A DNA stretch of 64,000 nt. It comes from DATCJA01 sp963814955 (lineage in GTDB: Bacteria > Acidobacteriota > Vicinamibacteria > Vicinamibacterales > UBA2999). Under the pieces are notes generated by a model. It saw nothing but the letters and a program-made list of their open reading frames with translations. It made no database searches and was not told the origin of the DNA. Of the stretch, positions 8,993 to 19,213 are shown one piece after another; position 1 is the first letter of the stretch; each line of letters opens with the position of its first letter. Made by a program: the position numbers and the translations under genes. The DNA is taken from the NCBI GenBank assembly GCA_963814955.1, contig CAWFEX010000006.1, positions 1 to 64,000 on the forward strand, written 5' to 3'.

Positions 8993-9511
8993 TTACTCGC
9001 GGGATATCCCCGGAAGGTGCCGCTGGTGTGCGACACGAAGCGCCACGAGATCCGGGTGATCGATGCGCAGCTCCTTTGCGATGCGATGGATCTCGCCTTC
9101 TTCAGCCGTTGAAATGGCTTCGTCCGTGGCCGATACCGCGAAAAGGCATCGCATGAGCGCAAGCTTCTGCTCGTACGTCGCGAGTGCCGAGAGCTCCCTG
9201 GCGACCAGGAAATTCGCGGTTCCGCCAAACAGGAGATTGCTTGCCTTCGCGAGCTGCACGACGACCATCGCCTGGTCTCGTGACACCTGCCCGTGCTCCT
9301 GCACGAGCGCCTCCATGGCCAGCGTTTCTTCTGTCGACACGTGCTGATCGGCATGTGCGACCCGTCCGAGCAGGTACACAAACGCCGCAAGATACCGCGC
9401 ACGGTCGGGTTCGAGATGATCCAGCGCATCGAGGGTTTCGCGCAGCGGCGCAAACTCCTGACTATCCTGCCTGTCGGCGCCCAGCCACGCCCGAATCGAC
9501 TTCAGCGGCAT
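8993..9511 (-). CDS. TerB family (tellurite-resistance-like) protein
   Basis: The 172-residue cytoplasmic alpha-helical protein has the TerB arrangement YLAAFVYLLGRVAHADQHVS, MEALVQEHGQVS and LFAVSATDEAISTAEEGEIHRIAKEL. The two acidic helix-turn segments are the putative metal-binding sites of TerB folds. Stand-alone TerB proteins of this kind are common, and their function outside ter operons is unclear. It lies about 50 bp upstream of the cupin gene in the same direction. Confidence 0.85.
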   Translation of the reverse strand: MPLKSIRAWLGADRQDSQEFAPLRETLDALDHLEPDRARYLAAFVYLLGRVAHADQHVSTEETLAMEALVQEHGQVSRDQAMVVVQLAKASNLLFGGTANFLVARELSALATYEQKLALMRCLFAVSATDEAISTAEEGEIHRIAKELRIDHPDLVALRVAHQRHLPGISRE

Positions 9512-9591
9512 GACCCCATCTCATACCACCATACCGTTCGCGAGATCCACGGGCGTTGGCGTGTGCCAGGCTGCGGCGTATAATCCGACCC

Positions 9592-10125
9592 ATGAAACCA
9601 CGCTTCTTGTTCTGCCCGATCGTTGTCGGTGTCGCGTTGACTGTCGCGAGCGTGTCCACCGCGCAGGTTGTCAAGAAGGACATCGCCGGCATCTCGACAT
9701 TCGCCCAGCTCGAGTCGACGATCGCCTGCGGAGGGTCGACGAAGCCCGAAGCGATCCGCGAGATCAAGAACATGGGGTTCAAGTCCGTGATCAACCTTCG
9801 ACTGGCCTCCGAGGAAGGCGCACTCGTTGAGGAAGAGGGCGCGGCGGTGAAGGCAGCAGGCATGAACTACGTGCATCTGCCGTTCAACATGCAGTCGCCG
9901 GATCCAAAGTTGATAGACAACTTCATCGCCGCCGTCACCAAGCCGACGAACACGCCCGCGTACGTCCACTGTGCGGCAGGCGGCCGGGCCGCCGCCCTCT
10001 GGATGATCAAGCGCGTCAAGGCCGACGGATGGACGATTGACCGCGCGCTCGTGGAAGCCAATGCGCTCGGTCTCAACGATCGACTCAGGCCGTTCGCCAT
10101 GAACTACCTGAAGGATCATCCGTAA
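9592..10125 (+). CDS. Exported dual-specificity phosphatase-like protein
   Basis: After a signal peptide (residues 1-24) the protein carries IREIKNMGFKSVINLR and a catalytic P-loop VHCAAGGRAAALW, the HCxxGxR signature of cysteine phosphatases (here HCAAGGR). It resembles the beta-lactamase hydrolase-like (DUF442) phosphatase family. The start ATG at 9592 is preferred over an in-frame upstream codon because it begins the leader (MKPRFLFCP). The substrate in the periplasm is unknown. Confidence 0.8.
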   Translation: MKPRFLFCPIVVGVALTVASVSTAQVVKKDIAGISTFAQLESTIACGGSTKPEAIREIKNMGFKSVINLRLASEEGALVEEEGAAVKAAGMNYVHLPFNMQSPDPKLIDNFIAAVTKPTNTPAYVHCAAGGRAAALWMIKRVKADGWTIDRALVEANALGLNDRLRPFAMNYLKDHP

Positions 10126-10286
10126 GGACTCCCCCCTGACAACTCTGTAACCGCGCCGCCAAAAAAGGCAGGCCGCGGGCGTCTTGGATGCGCCTGGCGA
10201 TGGATAAATGTCCCCGGGCTGCACACTTGGGCACTCGCGCGGACGGCACGTGAGCTGCTTTACGCCCGGGCGCGAACACCGCTCAG

Positions 10287-11339
10287 ATGTTTGACTTCCT
10301 CTACGACACCCTGCAATCGCTGGCCGGCTTCATCAGCAGAAACTTCATGCGTGTGCTGGCCTACCCTTTCAATCCTGGCGAGCGGCTGTTCGTTCTTTAC
10401 CTGACGACATCGCTGGTCATGGCCATCGTTGTATGGAGATACGTGGCACGGCGGCAGCCGCGTCCGGATGCCATTCCCGTGTCGCTGCGCGAGTTCCTGT
10501 TCCCGAGCAGCATATGGCGCACGGCGTCGGCGTGGCTGGACGTCCGCTACTTCTTTTTTCACCAGATACTCAGAGTCTTCCTGTACACGAGCTTTACGCT
10601 GATGGTGTCCGGCTGGACTTTCAGGACAGCCGGAGGATTCTTCGGTATCACGGAGGATTCCAAAGCCGGTGGCGAGCAGCCATTCGCATGGCTGGTGGCA
10701 ATTGGTTACGGCTTCGTCTCGGTCGCATTGCTTGATTTGGTCGCCTACATCCTGCATTACTGCCAGCACAGGTTTCCGCTCCTGTGGGAATTTCACAAGG
10801 TGCATCACTCAGCGAGAGTGATGCATCCGCTGACAAACTACCGTGAACATCCCATCGACAATGTGGTCTACGCCGCGGGCCTTGGGGCGTGCACGGGATT
10901 CGTTGCTGCCAGCGTCTCAGCGGTGCTTGGATACGTGCCTTCGGAGCCAACCGTACTCGGGGTGGGGATATTCGTTCTTGCGTACAACGGTCTGGGATAC
11001 AACCTTCGACACTCGCACATCTGGCTCAAATGGCCGGGCCCGCTCGTGTATCTCTTTGGCTGTCCCGCCCACCATCAGGTTCATCACAGCTACCATCCGA
11101 CCCACATCAACAAGAATTTTGCATTCATGTTTCCGGTGTGGGACCTGCTGTTCGGCACGTTCCAGGTGCCTCAGACCAATGCCGACGTCAAGTTCGGCCT
11201 GAGCGAACGGGAGGAAGAGGAGTTCACGAGCTGCGCCGGGCTGTACCTGATCCCGTTCCGGAATGTCGCCAGAATGTTGATGCCGGCTCGTCCCCCTGTG
11301 ACACCGACCGAAGAGGGCGTCAGTCCCGAAGCGTCATGA
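10287..11339 (+). CDS. Sterol desaturase / fatty acid hydroxylase superfamily membrane enzyme
   Basis: The 350-residue integral membrane protein contains the di-iron histidine clusters of this superfamily: HYCQH, HKVHHS and HHQVHH. It has several hydrophobic segments (LFVLYLTTSLVMAIVVW, LGVGIFVLAYNGLGYN). Members hydroxylate or desaturate lipids using O2. The exact substrate is not predictable. Its stop overlaps the stop of the convergent glycosyltransferase gene. Confidence 0.9.
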   Translation: MFDFLYDTLQSLAGFISRNFMRVLAYPFNPGERLFVLYLTTSLVMAIVVWRYVARRQPRPDAIPVSLREFLFPSSIWRTASAWLDVRYFFFHQILRVFLYTSFTLMVSGWTFRTAGGFFGITEDSKAGGEQPFAWLVAIGYGFVSVALLDLVAYILHYCQHRFPLLWEFHKVHHSARVMHPLTNYREHPIDNVVYAAGLGACTGFVAASVSAVLGYVPSEPTVLGVGIFVLAYNGLGYNLRHSHIWLKWPGPLVYLFGCPAHHQVHHSYHPTHINKNFAFMFPVWDLLFGTFQVPQTNADVKFGLSEREEEEFTSCAGLYLIPFRNVARMLMPARPPVTPTEEGVSPEAS

Positions 11340-13022
11340 CCGGCCCGCGGCTGACGGAGTCCAGCCCGAAAGACACGGCAGATTCCATCGGTCGTCGCGC
11401 TTCGTCCATCCGAGGCCTCGCTGGAGGAACACCCGGTAGCCGTCTTTTGGAGCACGAGGATTTCCGAACGTGCTGCTGCCGGCCAGGACGAACGCGGACG
11501 TGAGGTACGCACTCACCCGATCGTAGTCAGAACCCAAATCCGCACCGACGATCGCGAGTGGAACGAACTCGCGCTGTAACTGCTCAATCGTCCGCTCCTG
11601 GTCGGATGCGCTCGTCCAGTGGCCACCGAAGAACACCGGCATTCCTCCCGCAAAGCCCCGTTCGGCAAAGAAGTACAGCTGAGGGACGAAGCCGTCCACG
11701 AGCAGCCGGCTTCCGGGCGGCGTGCACGCCCGGACGTACTCCACCATTCCTCGGGTTGCTGGAGCGTCGGGAAGCAGCGACAAGCTTGGCGGCACCTGCG
11801 TCAGATCGTGGATTCGGATCAGGCCGGCGGACGTTGTCGCCGAGACTTGCAGCAAATCCGCCGTCGAACGGCCGGTGAGGAGCACCGCCAGACCGAGAAC
11901 GACAGCGCCGCCGACAAGAAGGACGAGAAGACGGGCACGGTACCGAGCGCTTTGCGGCGGTACCAGCGGGGCTATCAACCAGGCTCCGAGGATCGCCGCG
12001 ACTGGAGCCGCCGCACCAAGTCGAACCCCAATGGGATCGCGCAGGATGAATGCGGCCACCAGCGCTCCCAGTACGATCGCGCCGGCGATCTTCGGCATTT
12101 CGCCCGCGACACTTTCGCGAACTCCGCGCGCCGCCCGCCCCACGAGACGCAGCAACGCAATAGGCAGCAGCGCCAGCATCGCGTAGTACAAAAGCACTGT
12201 CCGGTTCTCAGGAGCGAACAGCGCGGAAACAGCCGAACCTCCGGCATCGACGTGCGGCATCGGAATCCTGAAGATCCCCGTTCTCTCTCCTTCCATCTGT
12301 GCGTAGGCTCGAATCTGGCGGGCGACTTCCGAGAGGCCGATGCCCTGTTGCCACGCCAATGCAACAGGCGCCAGTACCACCGCTACTGATGCCGCGTACA
12401 ACACAGCGTGGCGCGCAAGCAGCCGCGGCTCCCGCCAGTGACACACAACGAGCGTCACCACGGTAACGACAAACAGGAAGATGCCGTTGTCATAGCGAAA
12501 CAGACCTGCAACAGCAGTGACGATGGCGAGGGCGACGAGTGTGCTGGTCAGACGGCGGTCCGCGTAGCGCCACGCCAGTGCGAGGCCCAGGGTGTAGAAC
12601 AGCACTTTGTCGTAGTCGTAGTAGCGCGGTTCAACGACCACGGTGAAGATCGCCGCAACGATGCCAACGCCGGTTGATTGCGCAGCACCGGCCGCCAGCA
12701 GAAATGTCATCGCAACGGCTGCGGCGATGGCTGCGCTGTCGATCACCGCCTCGCCAAGGAGACGCCCTCCCGAAACGGCTTGTGCGGCCGCCGAGGTGTA
12801 AAGCGTCAGGAAGTAACCGGGATCGCGAAAGTCGGCGAAAGGTCGTTCGCCGTAGATCAGTATCTGCCGCCCGCGCGAAATGCGATCGAAATGATCGTTC
12901 AGGAGCTCGACGGTCAGAAGCGACCAGGCGAATGCGGCAACGAATGCCAGCGCGGCAAGGGCGCGGTAATGCGGCGGCAGCGATCCGTGCGCGACCGTAT
13001 CAGCGTCGTTCCGGATCGTCAG
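11334..13022 (-). CDS. GT-C (ArnT/PMT-like) membrane glycosyltransferase
   Basis: The frame reads upstream of the first GTG (12746) with typical family sequence: RISRGRQILIYGERPFADFRDPGYFLT and AAAQAVSGGRLLGEAV. The D-containing motif after the first membrane helix is the GT-C signature, so the gene is longer than its first conventional start suggests. No ATG, GTG or TTG exists in that extension, and the most upstream candidate is a CTG at 13022 overlapping the stop of the amidohydrolase. About ten membrane helices follow, with a C-terminal soluble domain. Such enzymes transfer sugars from polyprenyl phosphates. Start uncertain. Confidence 0.75.
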   Translation of the reverse strand: MTIRNDADTVAHGSLPPHYRALAALAFVAAFAWSLLTVELLNDHFDRISRGRQILIYGERPFADFRDPGYFLTLYTSAAAQAVSGGRLLGEAVIDSAAIAAAVAMTFLLAAGAAQSTGVGIVAAIFTVVVEPRYYDYDKVLFYTLGLALAWRYADRRLTSTLVALAIVTAVAGLFRYDNGIFLFVVTVVTLVVCHWREPRLLARHAVLYAASVAVVLAPVALAWQQGIGLSEVARQIRAYAQMEGERTGIFRIPMPHVDAGGSAVSALFAPENRTVLLYYAMLALLPIALLRLVGRAARGVRESVAGEMPKIAGAIVLGALVAAFILRDPIGVRLGAAAPVAAILGAWLIAPLVPPQSARYRARLLVLLVGGAVVLGLAVLLTGRSTADLLQVSATTSAGLIRIHDLTQVPPSLSLLPDAPATRGMVEYVRACTPPGSRLLVDGFVPQLYFFAERGFAGGMPVFFGGHWTSASDQERTIEQLQREFVPLAIVGADLGSDYDRVSAYLTSAFVLAGSSTFGNPRAPKDGYRVFLQRGLGWTKRDDRWNLPCLSGWTPSAAGRS

Positions 13023-14698
13023 CGGCTGTTCTCTAGTGCTTTGTATGACCCGGCAGCATATACAACCCGGCCACCAACCATGGTGAGCACGGATTCAATG
13101 TCCCCGATCTGATCGACTGGAACGGTCATGTAGTCCTTGGACAGGACTGCGAGGTCCGCCAGCTTGCCAACCTCCAGTGAGCCGCGAACATCCTCGTCGT
13201 GCGAGACCCACGCGCTTCCAGCCGTATAGAGACGGAGCGCCTCGGCGCGGTCGGGAATCTCCTCCGGGCCCCGCAGGACGGTGCCGCTGGCATTCTTACC
13301 GTCGAGGAGCCACTGAAGCACGGTAAACGGATTGTAGGTGGAGACGCGATGGGCATCGGTGCCCGCGCCCATGACAACTCCCACCTTCTTGCCCGTCACG
13401 ACCGGCGGCTGTCGGCGAACGGCGTCGGCTCCTTCCTCTTTCAGCGCGGCGTCACCGGAGTTGTACCTCGCATCCTGCACGGTCCATCCGATCCCCAATG
13501 CCTTCATCCGCTGCAGGGTTTCCGGCGATGCGTCGTTGAGATGCGCGATAGTCCATCGAAGGGGAGCGATTGGATGTTCCCGGTTCACGCGCTCCCAGAT
13601 TCCGAGAAGATGGTCGACATTCGCATCAGTGTTCCAATGCATGGTTACCGTGAAGCCCCGCTGCGCGGCCCAGCGGACAATCTCGTAGTACTTCTGCTTG
13701 TCGGTGTCCGGCGGAACGCCGTTGATGCCGTTCATCGCCCACGTGATTCGTTCCCCGATGCCGTTGAAGCGCAGCATGTCGTCTCCGAATCCCTGCGGCA
13801 TCATAGCCAGATAGCGTTGATACTCCTCGAATTCCGAGCCATCGGTCATGCCGCACAGGCTGTAGGCCACGCGCAGCGTGAGTTGCTTGTCGTGCCAGAC
13901 CTTGAACAACGCCTGGTACTCGCGCGGTGTGACGTTGTTGCCGCCAGGATCGACGACGCCGGTCAGGCCAAGGCGATTCAACTCACGGAAAAAGGCCTTC
14001 GTGCCTTCGACCTGCTCGTCGAAGTTCGGCTTCGGCAGCCGGTCGAACAATTCGACGAGGTTGCCGGTGACGGCTCCGGTGAGCCGCCCGTTCGAGTCGC
14101 GTTCGAGCCGGTTTCCTCGAGGCAGATCGGCGTCGGTGCCGATGTTCAGGGCCTTCAACGCGAGCGGCGTCATCATCGCCCACCCGTACGCGAGCTGCAC
14201 GTACACCGGATGGTTCGGTGCGGCGGCCACGAGCTCGGCCTGCGTCGGCCTGCGCCGCTCCTTGAACGTCTCGAGCGTGGCGGGCGGCGTGACGACGATC
14301 AGCCATGCGCCCGGCTTGGCCTTGAGCGACGCCTCATGAAGTCGGTTCAACGCCTCGACCAGACTGGTCGCGCCAATCCAGTTCACTTCGGTGCTGAAGC
14401 TCAGTGCCGCACGCGTCGCGTGCATGTGCGAATCGATGAGGCCCGGAATGACGGTGCGCCCCTGCAGATCGATCGTTCGCGTCGTGGCGCCGCCAAGTTT
14501 GCGGATTTCTTCGGCGCTGCCAACCGCGAGAATTCTTCCCTCGCGTACAGCCAGCGCACTGTGCGTGGAGGACCTGGCGTCGACGGTCAGAATTTTTCCG
14601 TTGATCAGGATTGTGTCGGCGGCCTGCGCCGACGCGGATGTCGCGGCCGCAACGATGAGGATGGCGGACCACGAGGCCCTCACGAGCCACTCGCGCAC
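13019..14698 (-). CDS. Exported amidohydrolase (YtcJ-like, amidohydrolase 3 family)
   Basis: The 559-residue protein has a signal peptide (to about residue 26) then the ADTILINGKILTVD start and the metal-binding IPGLIDSHMHAT motif. Further features are TMHWNTDANVDHLL, AHLNDASPETLQRMKALGIGWTVQ and the C-terminal DLAVLSKDYMTVP with VVYAAG. These are typical of periplasmic YtcJ-like hydrolases acting on amides or esters of unknown identity. The stop TGA overlaps the probable start of the GT-C gene. Confidence 0.9.
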   Translation of the reverse strand: MREWLVRASWSAILIVAAATSASAQAADTILINGKILTVDARSSTHSALAVREGRILAVGSAEEIRKLGGATTRTIDLQGRTVIPGLIDSHMHATRAALSFSTEVNWIGATSLVEALNRLHEASLKAKPGAWLIVVTPPATLETFKERRRPTQAELVAAAPNHPVYVQLAYGWAMMTPLALKALNIGTDADLPRGNRLERDSNGRLTGAVTGNLVELFDRLPKPNFDEQVEGTKAFFRELNRLGLTGVVDPGGNNVTPREYQALFKVWHDKQLTLRVAYSLCGMTDGSEFEEYQRYLAMMPQGFGDDMLRFNGIGERITWAMNGINGVPPDTDKQKYYEIVRWAAQRGFTVTMHWNTDANVDHLLGIWERVNREHPIAPLRWTIAHLNDASPETLQRMKALGIGWTVQDARYNSGDAALKEEGADAVRRQPPVVTGKKVGVVMGAGTDAHRVSTYNPFTVLQWLLDGKNASGTVLRGPEEIPDRAEALRLYTAGSAWVSHDEDVRGSLEVGKLADLAVLSKDYMTVPVDQIGDIESVLTMVGGRVVYAAGSYKALENSR

Positions 14699-14779
14699 GA
14701 ATCACCTCCTCGTAGAAGTGGGAGCCCTGGCAGCGGCGAGCATATTACATCGATACGGCGCGGACCGCAGGCGTGCGGT

Positions 14780-14938
14780 TCAGGAGTCCTTCCGCCCCCG
14801 CTGTTCGGACAGCCATCCTTCGCTGACGGTCCCGACATCGATGTCCGTGCTGCGCTTGTGACGCACAAACCGCCTGATTGCGGCGGCGAGCGCGGCAAGC
14901 GTCGCGACGCCCGCTAGTGCAATCCAGAGACGGTTCAT
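14780..14938 (-). CDS. Small single-span membrane protein
   Basis: A 52-residue product starts MNRLWIALAGVATLAALAAA, one likely membrane helix, and continues with a basic and polar tail (RRFVRHKRSTDIDVG). Codon use matches neighbours. It lies 80 bp upstream of the amidohydrolase in the same direction. No homology is recognised, so it could be spurious. Confidence 0.4.
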   Translation of the reverse strand: MNRLWIALAGVATLAALAAAIRRFVRHKRSTDIDVGTVSEGWLSEQRGRKDS

Positions 14939-15131
14939 CAATTGCGATCGTAAAGCACCAGACGGAATTGTGCGGCGCCACCGATGGCCGGACCGTCTCA
15001 GCCGTTCGCGGCCGGCGCGTCCGCGCGCCCGTTTCTGACAAATTGTTCGAGGCACGACGCGGGTGTAGGATCTCCTCGGTCAACCGCCCCTACGGAAACG
15101 GGTTACAACGAGATGGTTGAGGAGGAACACT

Positions 15132-15767
15132 ATGCGCCTGATCCCACTCGTGCCGGCCGTGTTCGTCCTGGTGGTATCAGGGCCTGCCTTTGCCCAGGAA
15201 TGGACCGAGTATGTCAGTCGGGAAGATTTCTTCAGTGTCAATTTCCCCGGCCAGCCTGACGTGCGGGACATTACCTACGCAACCGAATACGGCATCACCC
15301 TGCCGGGTCGCGTCCACAGCCGGGAGGATGGCCCGAACCGTTACTCCGTCACGGTGATCGACTACTCGACGGCCCAACAGATTCATACGGAGCGATCCAA
15401 GAAGTGCACAGGATATCCGGACACTTGCGGGAACCGCTGGATGGTTGAGTTGCGTGGCGCGATGGATTATGCAGCATCGAAGTTCATACTTCAGCGGGAC
15501 GCCAGGGTGACCCTCTACGCGTACTACTGGTCGGACCTCGTTGAAGGACGGCGGCTGCAGCTCACCAACGCCGATGGTTCGAATACATTCGCCGCGATTC
15601 ATCTGCACGAAAACCGCCTCTATATCCTGGAGGGCACCGTATCGCCGAGCTCCCCACCGCCGGCGTTGTTTCAGCAGTCGCTGGGATTCATCGACAAGGA
15701 GGGGAGGAGAGTTCGGTACGAGACCATCTACGACAACGCATACCCACCACCTCCCCGCACGAGGTGA
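15132..15767 (+). CDS. Exported protein of unknown function
   Basis: A good ribosome-binding site (GGAGG near 15120) precedes the ATG at 15132. The 211-residue product has a signal peptide ending SGPAFAQ and a mature part beginning EWTEYVSREDFFSVNFPG. The xxDxFSVxFP start is common in exported proteins of Acidobacteria and delta-proteobacteria. Two cysteines (KKCTGYPDTCGNRW) may form a disulfide. A proline-rich tail ends it. It is followed within 10 bp by another secreted protein, so they may be co-transcribed. Confidence 0.7.
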   Translation: MRLIPLVPAVFVLVVSGPAFAQEWTEYVSREDFFSVNFPGQPDVRDITYATEYGITLPGRVHSREDGPNRYSVTVIDYSTAQQIHTERSKKCTGYPDTCGNRWMVELRGAMDYAASKFILQRDARVTLYAYYWSDLVEGRRLQLTNADGSNTFAAIHLHENRLYILEGTVSPSSPPPALFQQSLGFIDKEGRRVRYETIYDNAYPPPPRTR

Positions 15768-15777
15768 CAACGCCAGC

Positions 15778-16752
15778 ATGTTCTGTGCTAACAGGCAACG
15801 GTCGAAAGCGGAGTATGAGACGACGTACGTCGTCCGTCGGATGATGGCCGTGGTGATCGTGGTGGCGATCCTGTCGTTCATGGCGGCAGAGATCGCCGGA
15901 CAAGCGTTGTTTTCGCGGGACGCTCCAAAAGAACCAGGCGCGAGGAGCTGGGCGCTGGAGCGGTCGAAGCTTCCGCCGTTCGATCCACCCCGAATGCCGG
16001 ATGGAACGCCGGATTTGCGCGGACGCTGGGCGGGCACCCCTGGCGGCGACGATCTCGAAGAGCACGACTACGTCGACATCAGCTCGCCGCCCGAAGAGAG
16101 TTTCATCTCAGACCCGCCTGACGGGAAGATTCCATACCAGCCGTGGGCCTTGGCCCAACGCCGCGAGCATCGCGCGGGCCTGTCGCGCGGCTGGCCTGGT
16201 GAAAGCGGAACGCGGCTGTACTCGGACCCGCAGACCTTCTGCCTTTACGCTGTGCCTCGCGCCACCTATCGCGGCGGGTTCGAGATTCTGCAGGGACCCG
16301 GCTACATGCTCATCATCTTCAATTTCGGTCACTACTCTCGCTTCATACCGACCGATGGGCGGCCGCGGCATCTCGCCGGCAACGTCAAGATGTGGATGGG
16401 AAACTCGCGCGGCACCTGGCAAGGCAATACGCTGGTCGTCGACGTCACGAATCTCAATGGGAAGAACTGGCTCGATCAGGTTGGGAACTTCATGAGCAAC
16501 AATGTCCGCCTGACCGAGCGGTTTACGCTGGCCAACGCAAACACCATCGACTACGAAGTGACGTTCGATGACCCGAGTGTGTACACGAGGCCGTGGACGA
16601 TTCGGCTTCCGTTCAGACGCGCGGGAAGCCCGGCTAACGATCGGTACGCCATTGAAACCTGGGAGCACGCGTGCCACGAGGGAAACAAGGCCGTCGAAGA
16701 CATACGCGACCTCGGGTTCAAGTGGTTCAGCGGCGTCGTCCCGCCAAACTGA
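15778..16752 (+). CDS. Secreted protein of unknown function (same family as 4.1, 51.6 and 52.9 kb proteins)
   Basis: After a hydrophobic leader (MMAVVIVVAILSFMAAEIAG) the protein shows the family pattern PRMPDGTPDLRGRWAG, DPQTFCLYAVPRATYRG, GPGYMLIIFNFGHYSRFIPTDGR split in part, GNSRGTWQGNTLVVDVTNLNG and a C-terminal WEHACHEGN. It is probably beta-rich and periplasmic. ATG 15841 directly before the leader is an alternative start. No enzymatic motif is known for the family. Confidence 0.75.
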   Translation: MFCANRQRSKAEYETTYVVRRMMAVVIVVAILSFMAAEIAGQALFSRDAPKEPGARSWALERSKLPPFDPPRMPDGTPDLRGRWAGTPGGDDLEEHDYVDISSPPEESFISDPPDGKIPYQPWALAQRREHRAGLSRGWPGESGTRLYSDPQTFCLYAVPRATYRGGFEILQGPGYMLIIFNFGHYSRFIPTDGRPRHLAGNVKMWMGNSRGTWQGNTLVVDVTNLNGKNWLDQVGNFMSNNVRLTERFTLANANTIDYEVTFDDPSVYTRPWTIRLPFRRAGSPANDRYAIETWEHACHEGNKAVEDIRDLGFKWFSGVVPPN

Positions 16753-16857
16753 CCTGCTCTATCCGACTGCGAGAGCGCATCGGCGGAGAACTACGAGATC
16801 CAGCCGAGGATGACCCGCCCTCAATGACGGGTGCGCTTTGGCCGATAATTGGGCCAC

Positions 16858-18271
16858 ATGGACGCGCCAAGGACTGACCGGAAGCTGCGCGTCCTCCACG
16901 CCATTCACGACTTCCTGCCCAGGTATCGTGCCGGATCTGAGATCTACGCCGCTCGGCTGTGCCGCGAGCTCGCGCGCCGGCATCACGTCACGATCGTATG
17001 TGCCGATTACAACCCGGTGCACTCACATGGTCGGCTCACCTGGCGGTTGTACGATGACGTCCCCGTTGTCGAGATCACCAACAATTGGGTGTGTACGTCA
17101 TTCACGGATACCTACCGCTCGCCACTGATCTCCGAGCGGCTCACCCAGCTGCTCCAGGTGGTGCAGCCCCATGTCGTTCACATCCATAACCTCCTGAACC
17201 TCTCGTTCGACCTGCCGGCCGCCGCGCATGCGCGCGGGATTCCGGTGGTGGCCACGCTCCACGACTACACACTGGTGTGTGCATCGGGAGGGCAGCGAAT
17301 TCACCGGGCTGAATCCCACGTGTGCCGGACTATTGACCCCGCACGCTGCGCGCGGTGCTTCATGCAATCGCCCTTTTACACGCAAGCGGCAATCGGGCCA
17401 ATGGCCGCCGCAGTATCGACGTCGAGCCTCCTGCAGCGCGTGGCTGCGATGGCCCGCCGGTCGTCGCCGTCGCTCATTCAGGCGGCGGCGAAGACAATGG
17501 GCGCGGCCCGGCGGTTTCAGGTCAGGGAAGAGGATATTGTCGAACGTCTCACGAAAGCGCGAGCTGTTTTCGACCACGTGGATCTGTTCGTCGCTCCATC
17601 ACGATCGATCGCGGACGAATTCGTCGGGCTTGGTGTCGATCCATCGAAGGTTCGCGTATCCGACTACGGCTTCGTCCCGATGGTGCCGCTCGATCGCGGG
17701 CCCCGGCAAACGCGCCTTCGCATCGGCTTCGTCGGCACGCTTGTCTGGTACAAGGGCGCACACGTTCTGTTGAATGCGGTCCGACGTCTGCGACCGGATG
17801 CCTACGAACTTCGAATCCATGGCGATCCCGGCGTGTTTCCCGATTACGTTGCCGATCTGCGACGAGACGCAGAGCAGCTGCCAGTCCGCTTCCTTGGCGC
17901 GATTCGACGATGCGGACACGGCCGCCGTGTATCGGGAGCTCGACCTGCTCGTCGTTCCTTCTATCTGGCTCGAAAACTCACCGCTCGTCATTCACGAGGC
18001 CTTTCAAGCCGGCGTGCCAGTCGTCGGCGCGCGGATGGGTGGAATCTCGGATCTAATCACCGACGGGCACAACGGTCGACTCTACGATCCCGAGTCGCCC
18101 GACGAGCTGGCGGGAATCCTCCAATCAGTCATCGACGATCCTGCGCAGTTGATGCAGTGGGCGGCAGCGTTACCGCAGGTGAAGCCAATTGCCGATGACG
18201 CGCATGAGTGGGAGCGCACGTACAACGATGTCGTGGCGTTGGCCGGGTTCCCGACCGCAGCAAACGCGTGA
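16858..18271 (+). CDS. GT4 family glycosyltransferase, frameshifted
   Basis: The N-terminal half shows the GT-B fold start RVLHAIHDFLPRYRAGSEIYA and the linker RIGFVGTLVWYKGAHVLLNA. The frame then breaks near 17900, after PVRFLGA. Another frame continues with FDDADTAAVYRELDLLVVPSIWLENSPLVIHEAFQ, which includes the nucleotide-sugar-binding E-x7-E region, and runs to a TGA at 18269-18271. Corrected length is about 470 residues. It opens the polysaccharide locus. The stop overlaps the GTG start of the next gene. A single-base deletion explains the break. Confidence 0.8.
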
Positions 18272-19213
18272 GCGCACCTCTCGTTTCGATCCTGCTGTTG
18301 ACGCGCAATGGCGGCGAGACGCTGCCGGAGACGCTCGGCGCCGTCGCGCGCCAACGCGCCTGTTTCGCGTACGAAGTGGTGGCCGTTGATTCCGGTTCAA
18401 CAGACAATACGCTGGCACTGCTGGAGCGCTTTGCCAGGACGGTCATTCGAATTCCTCCGGAATCGTTCAACCATGGCCTTACCCGCAACCTCGCCGTCGA
18501 GCACGCCCGCGGAGATCTGATCGTCTTTCTCGTGCAGGACGCTCTGCCCGTGTCTGATGACTGGCTCGTCCGCCTGACCGCGCCACTCAGAACCCATGAG
18601 GACGTGGCGGGCGCATTCTGCCGGCAGCAGCCCCGCCCTGATGCGAGCACGTTGACGAAGCGTCACCACAACACGTGGATTGCTGCCTCGGAAATCGCCG
18701 CGAAGTATCAAGCTCACCGCCGCGAACGAGCTCGATCGGCTCGACCCGGCGGCCCGGCTGCAGACCTGCGCGTTCGACAACGTGTGCTCCTGCATTCGGC
18801 GGTCGGTGTGGCAGAAGATTCCATTTTCGGAAACGCCGATTGCCGAGGACGTCGAATGGGGTCGGGCTGCCCTTCTCGCCGGGCATCGGATCGACTACGT
18901 GACGGATACCGCGGTCCTGCATTCGCATGAACGTTCAGCACGGTACGAGTTCGCTCGGACCTACGCCCTGCACCGCCAACTCCTGCCGATGTTTGGCCTG
19001 CGTACGATACCAACCGCGATCCAACTGGCGCGCGCCATTTTCAGCTCGATGCATTTCCATCTGGCCTGCGAGCGCCAGGCTGCTCGTGCGGGCGATGTGA
19101 GGGCAGGCCTGAAACGTGCGCTGGCGCTGGCAGTGGCGTGGCCGCTCGGCCAGTACCTCGGAGCACTTTCTGCCTCGAAGGGCTGGAAGCCAATGCGCGT
19201 CCGGGGAGTCTGA
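18268..19213 (+). CDS. GT2 family glycosyltransferase, frameshifted
   Basis: GTG at 18268 overlaps the preceding stop. The GT-A start is PLVSILLLTRNGGETLPETL, followed by VVAVDSGSTDNTLALLERF and a sugar-nucleotide region, typical of rhamnosyltransferase-like GT2 enzymes. Near 18710 the frame breaks after EIAAKYQ. The other frame continues LTAANELDRLDPAARLQTCAFDN, with the ED motif IAEDVEWGRAAL and YVTDTAVLHSHERS. The end at 19213 overlaps the next ATG (TGATG). Confidence 0.8.

Noticed and set aside
13199..14917. 572-residue plus-strand frame across the amidohydrolase
   Set aside because: Antisense shadow of a well-supported amidohydrolase, with no start signal or domain.
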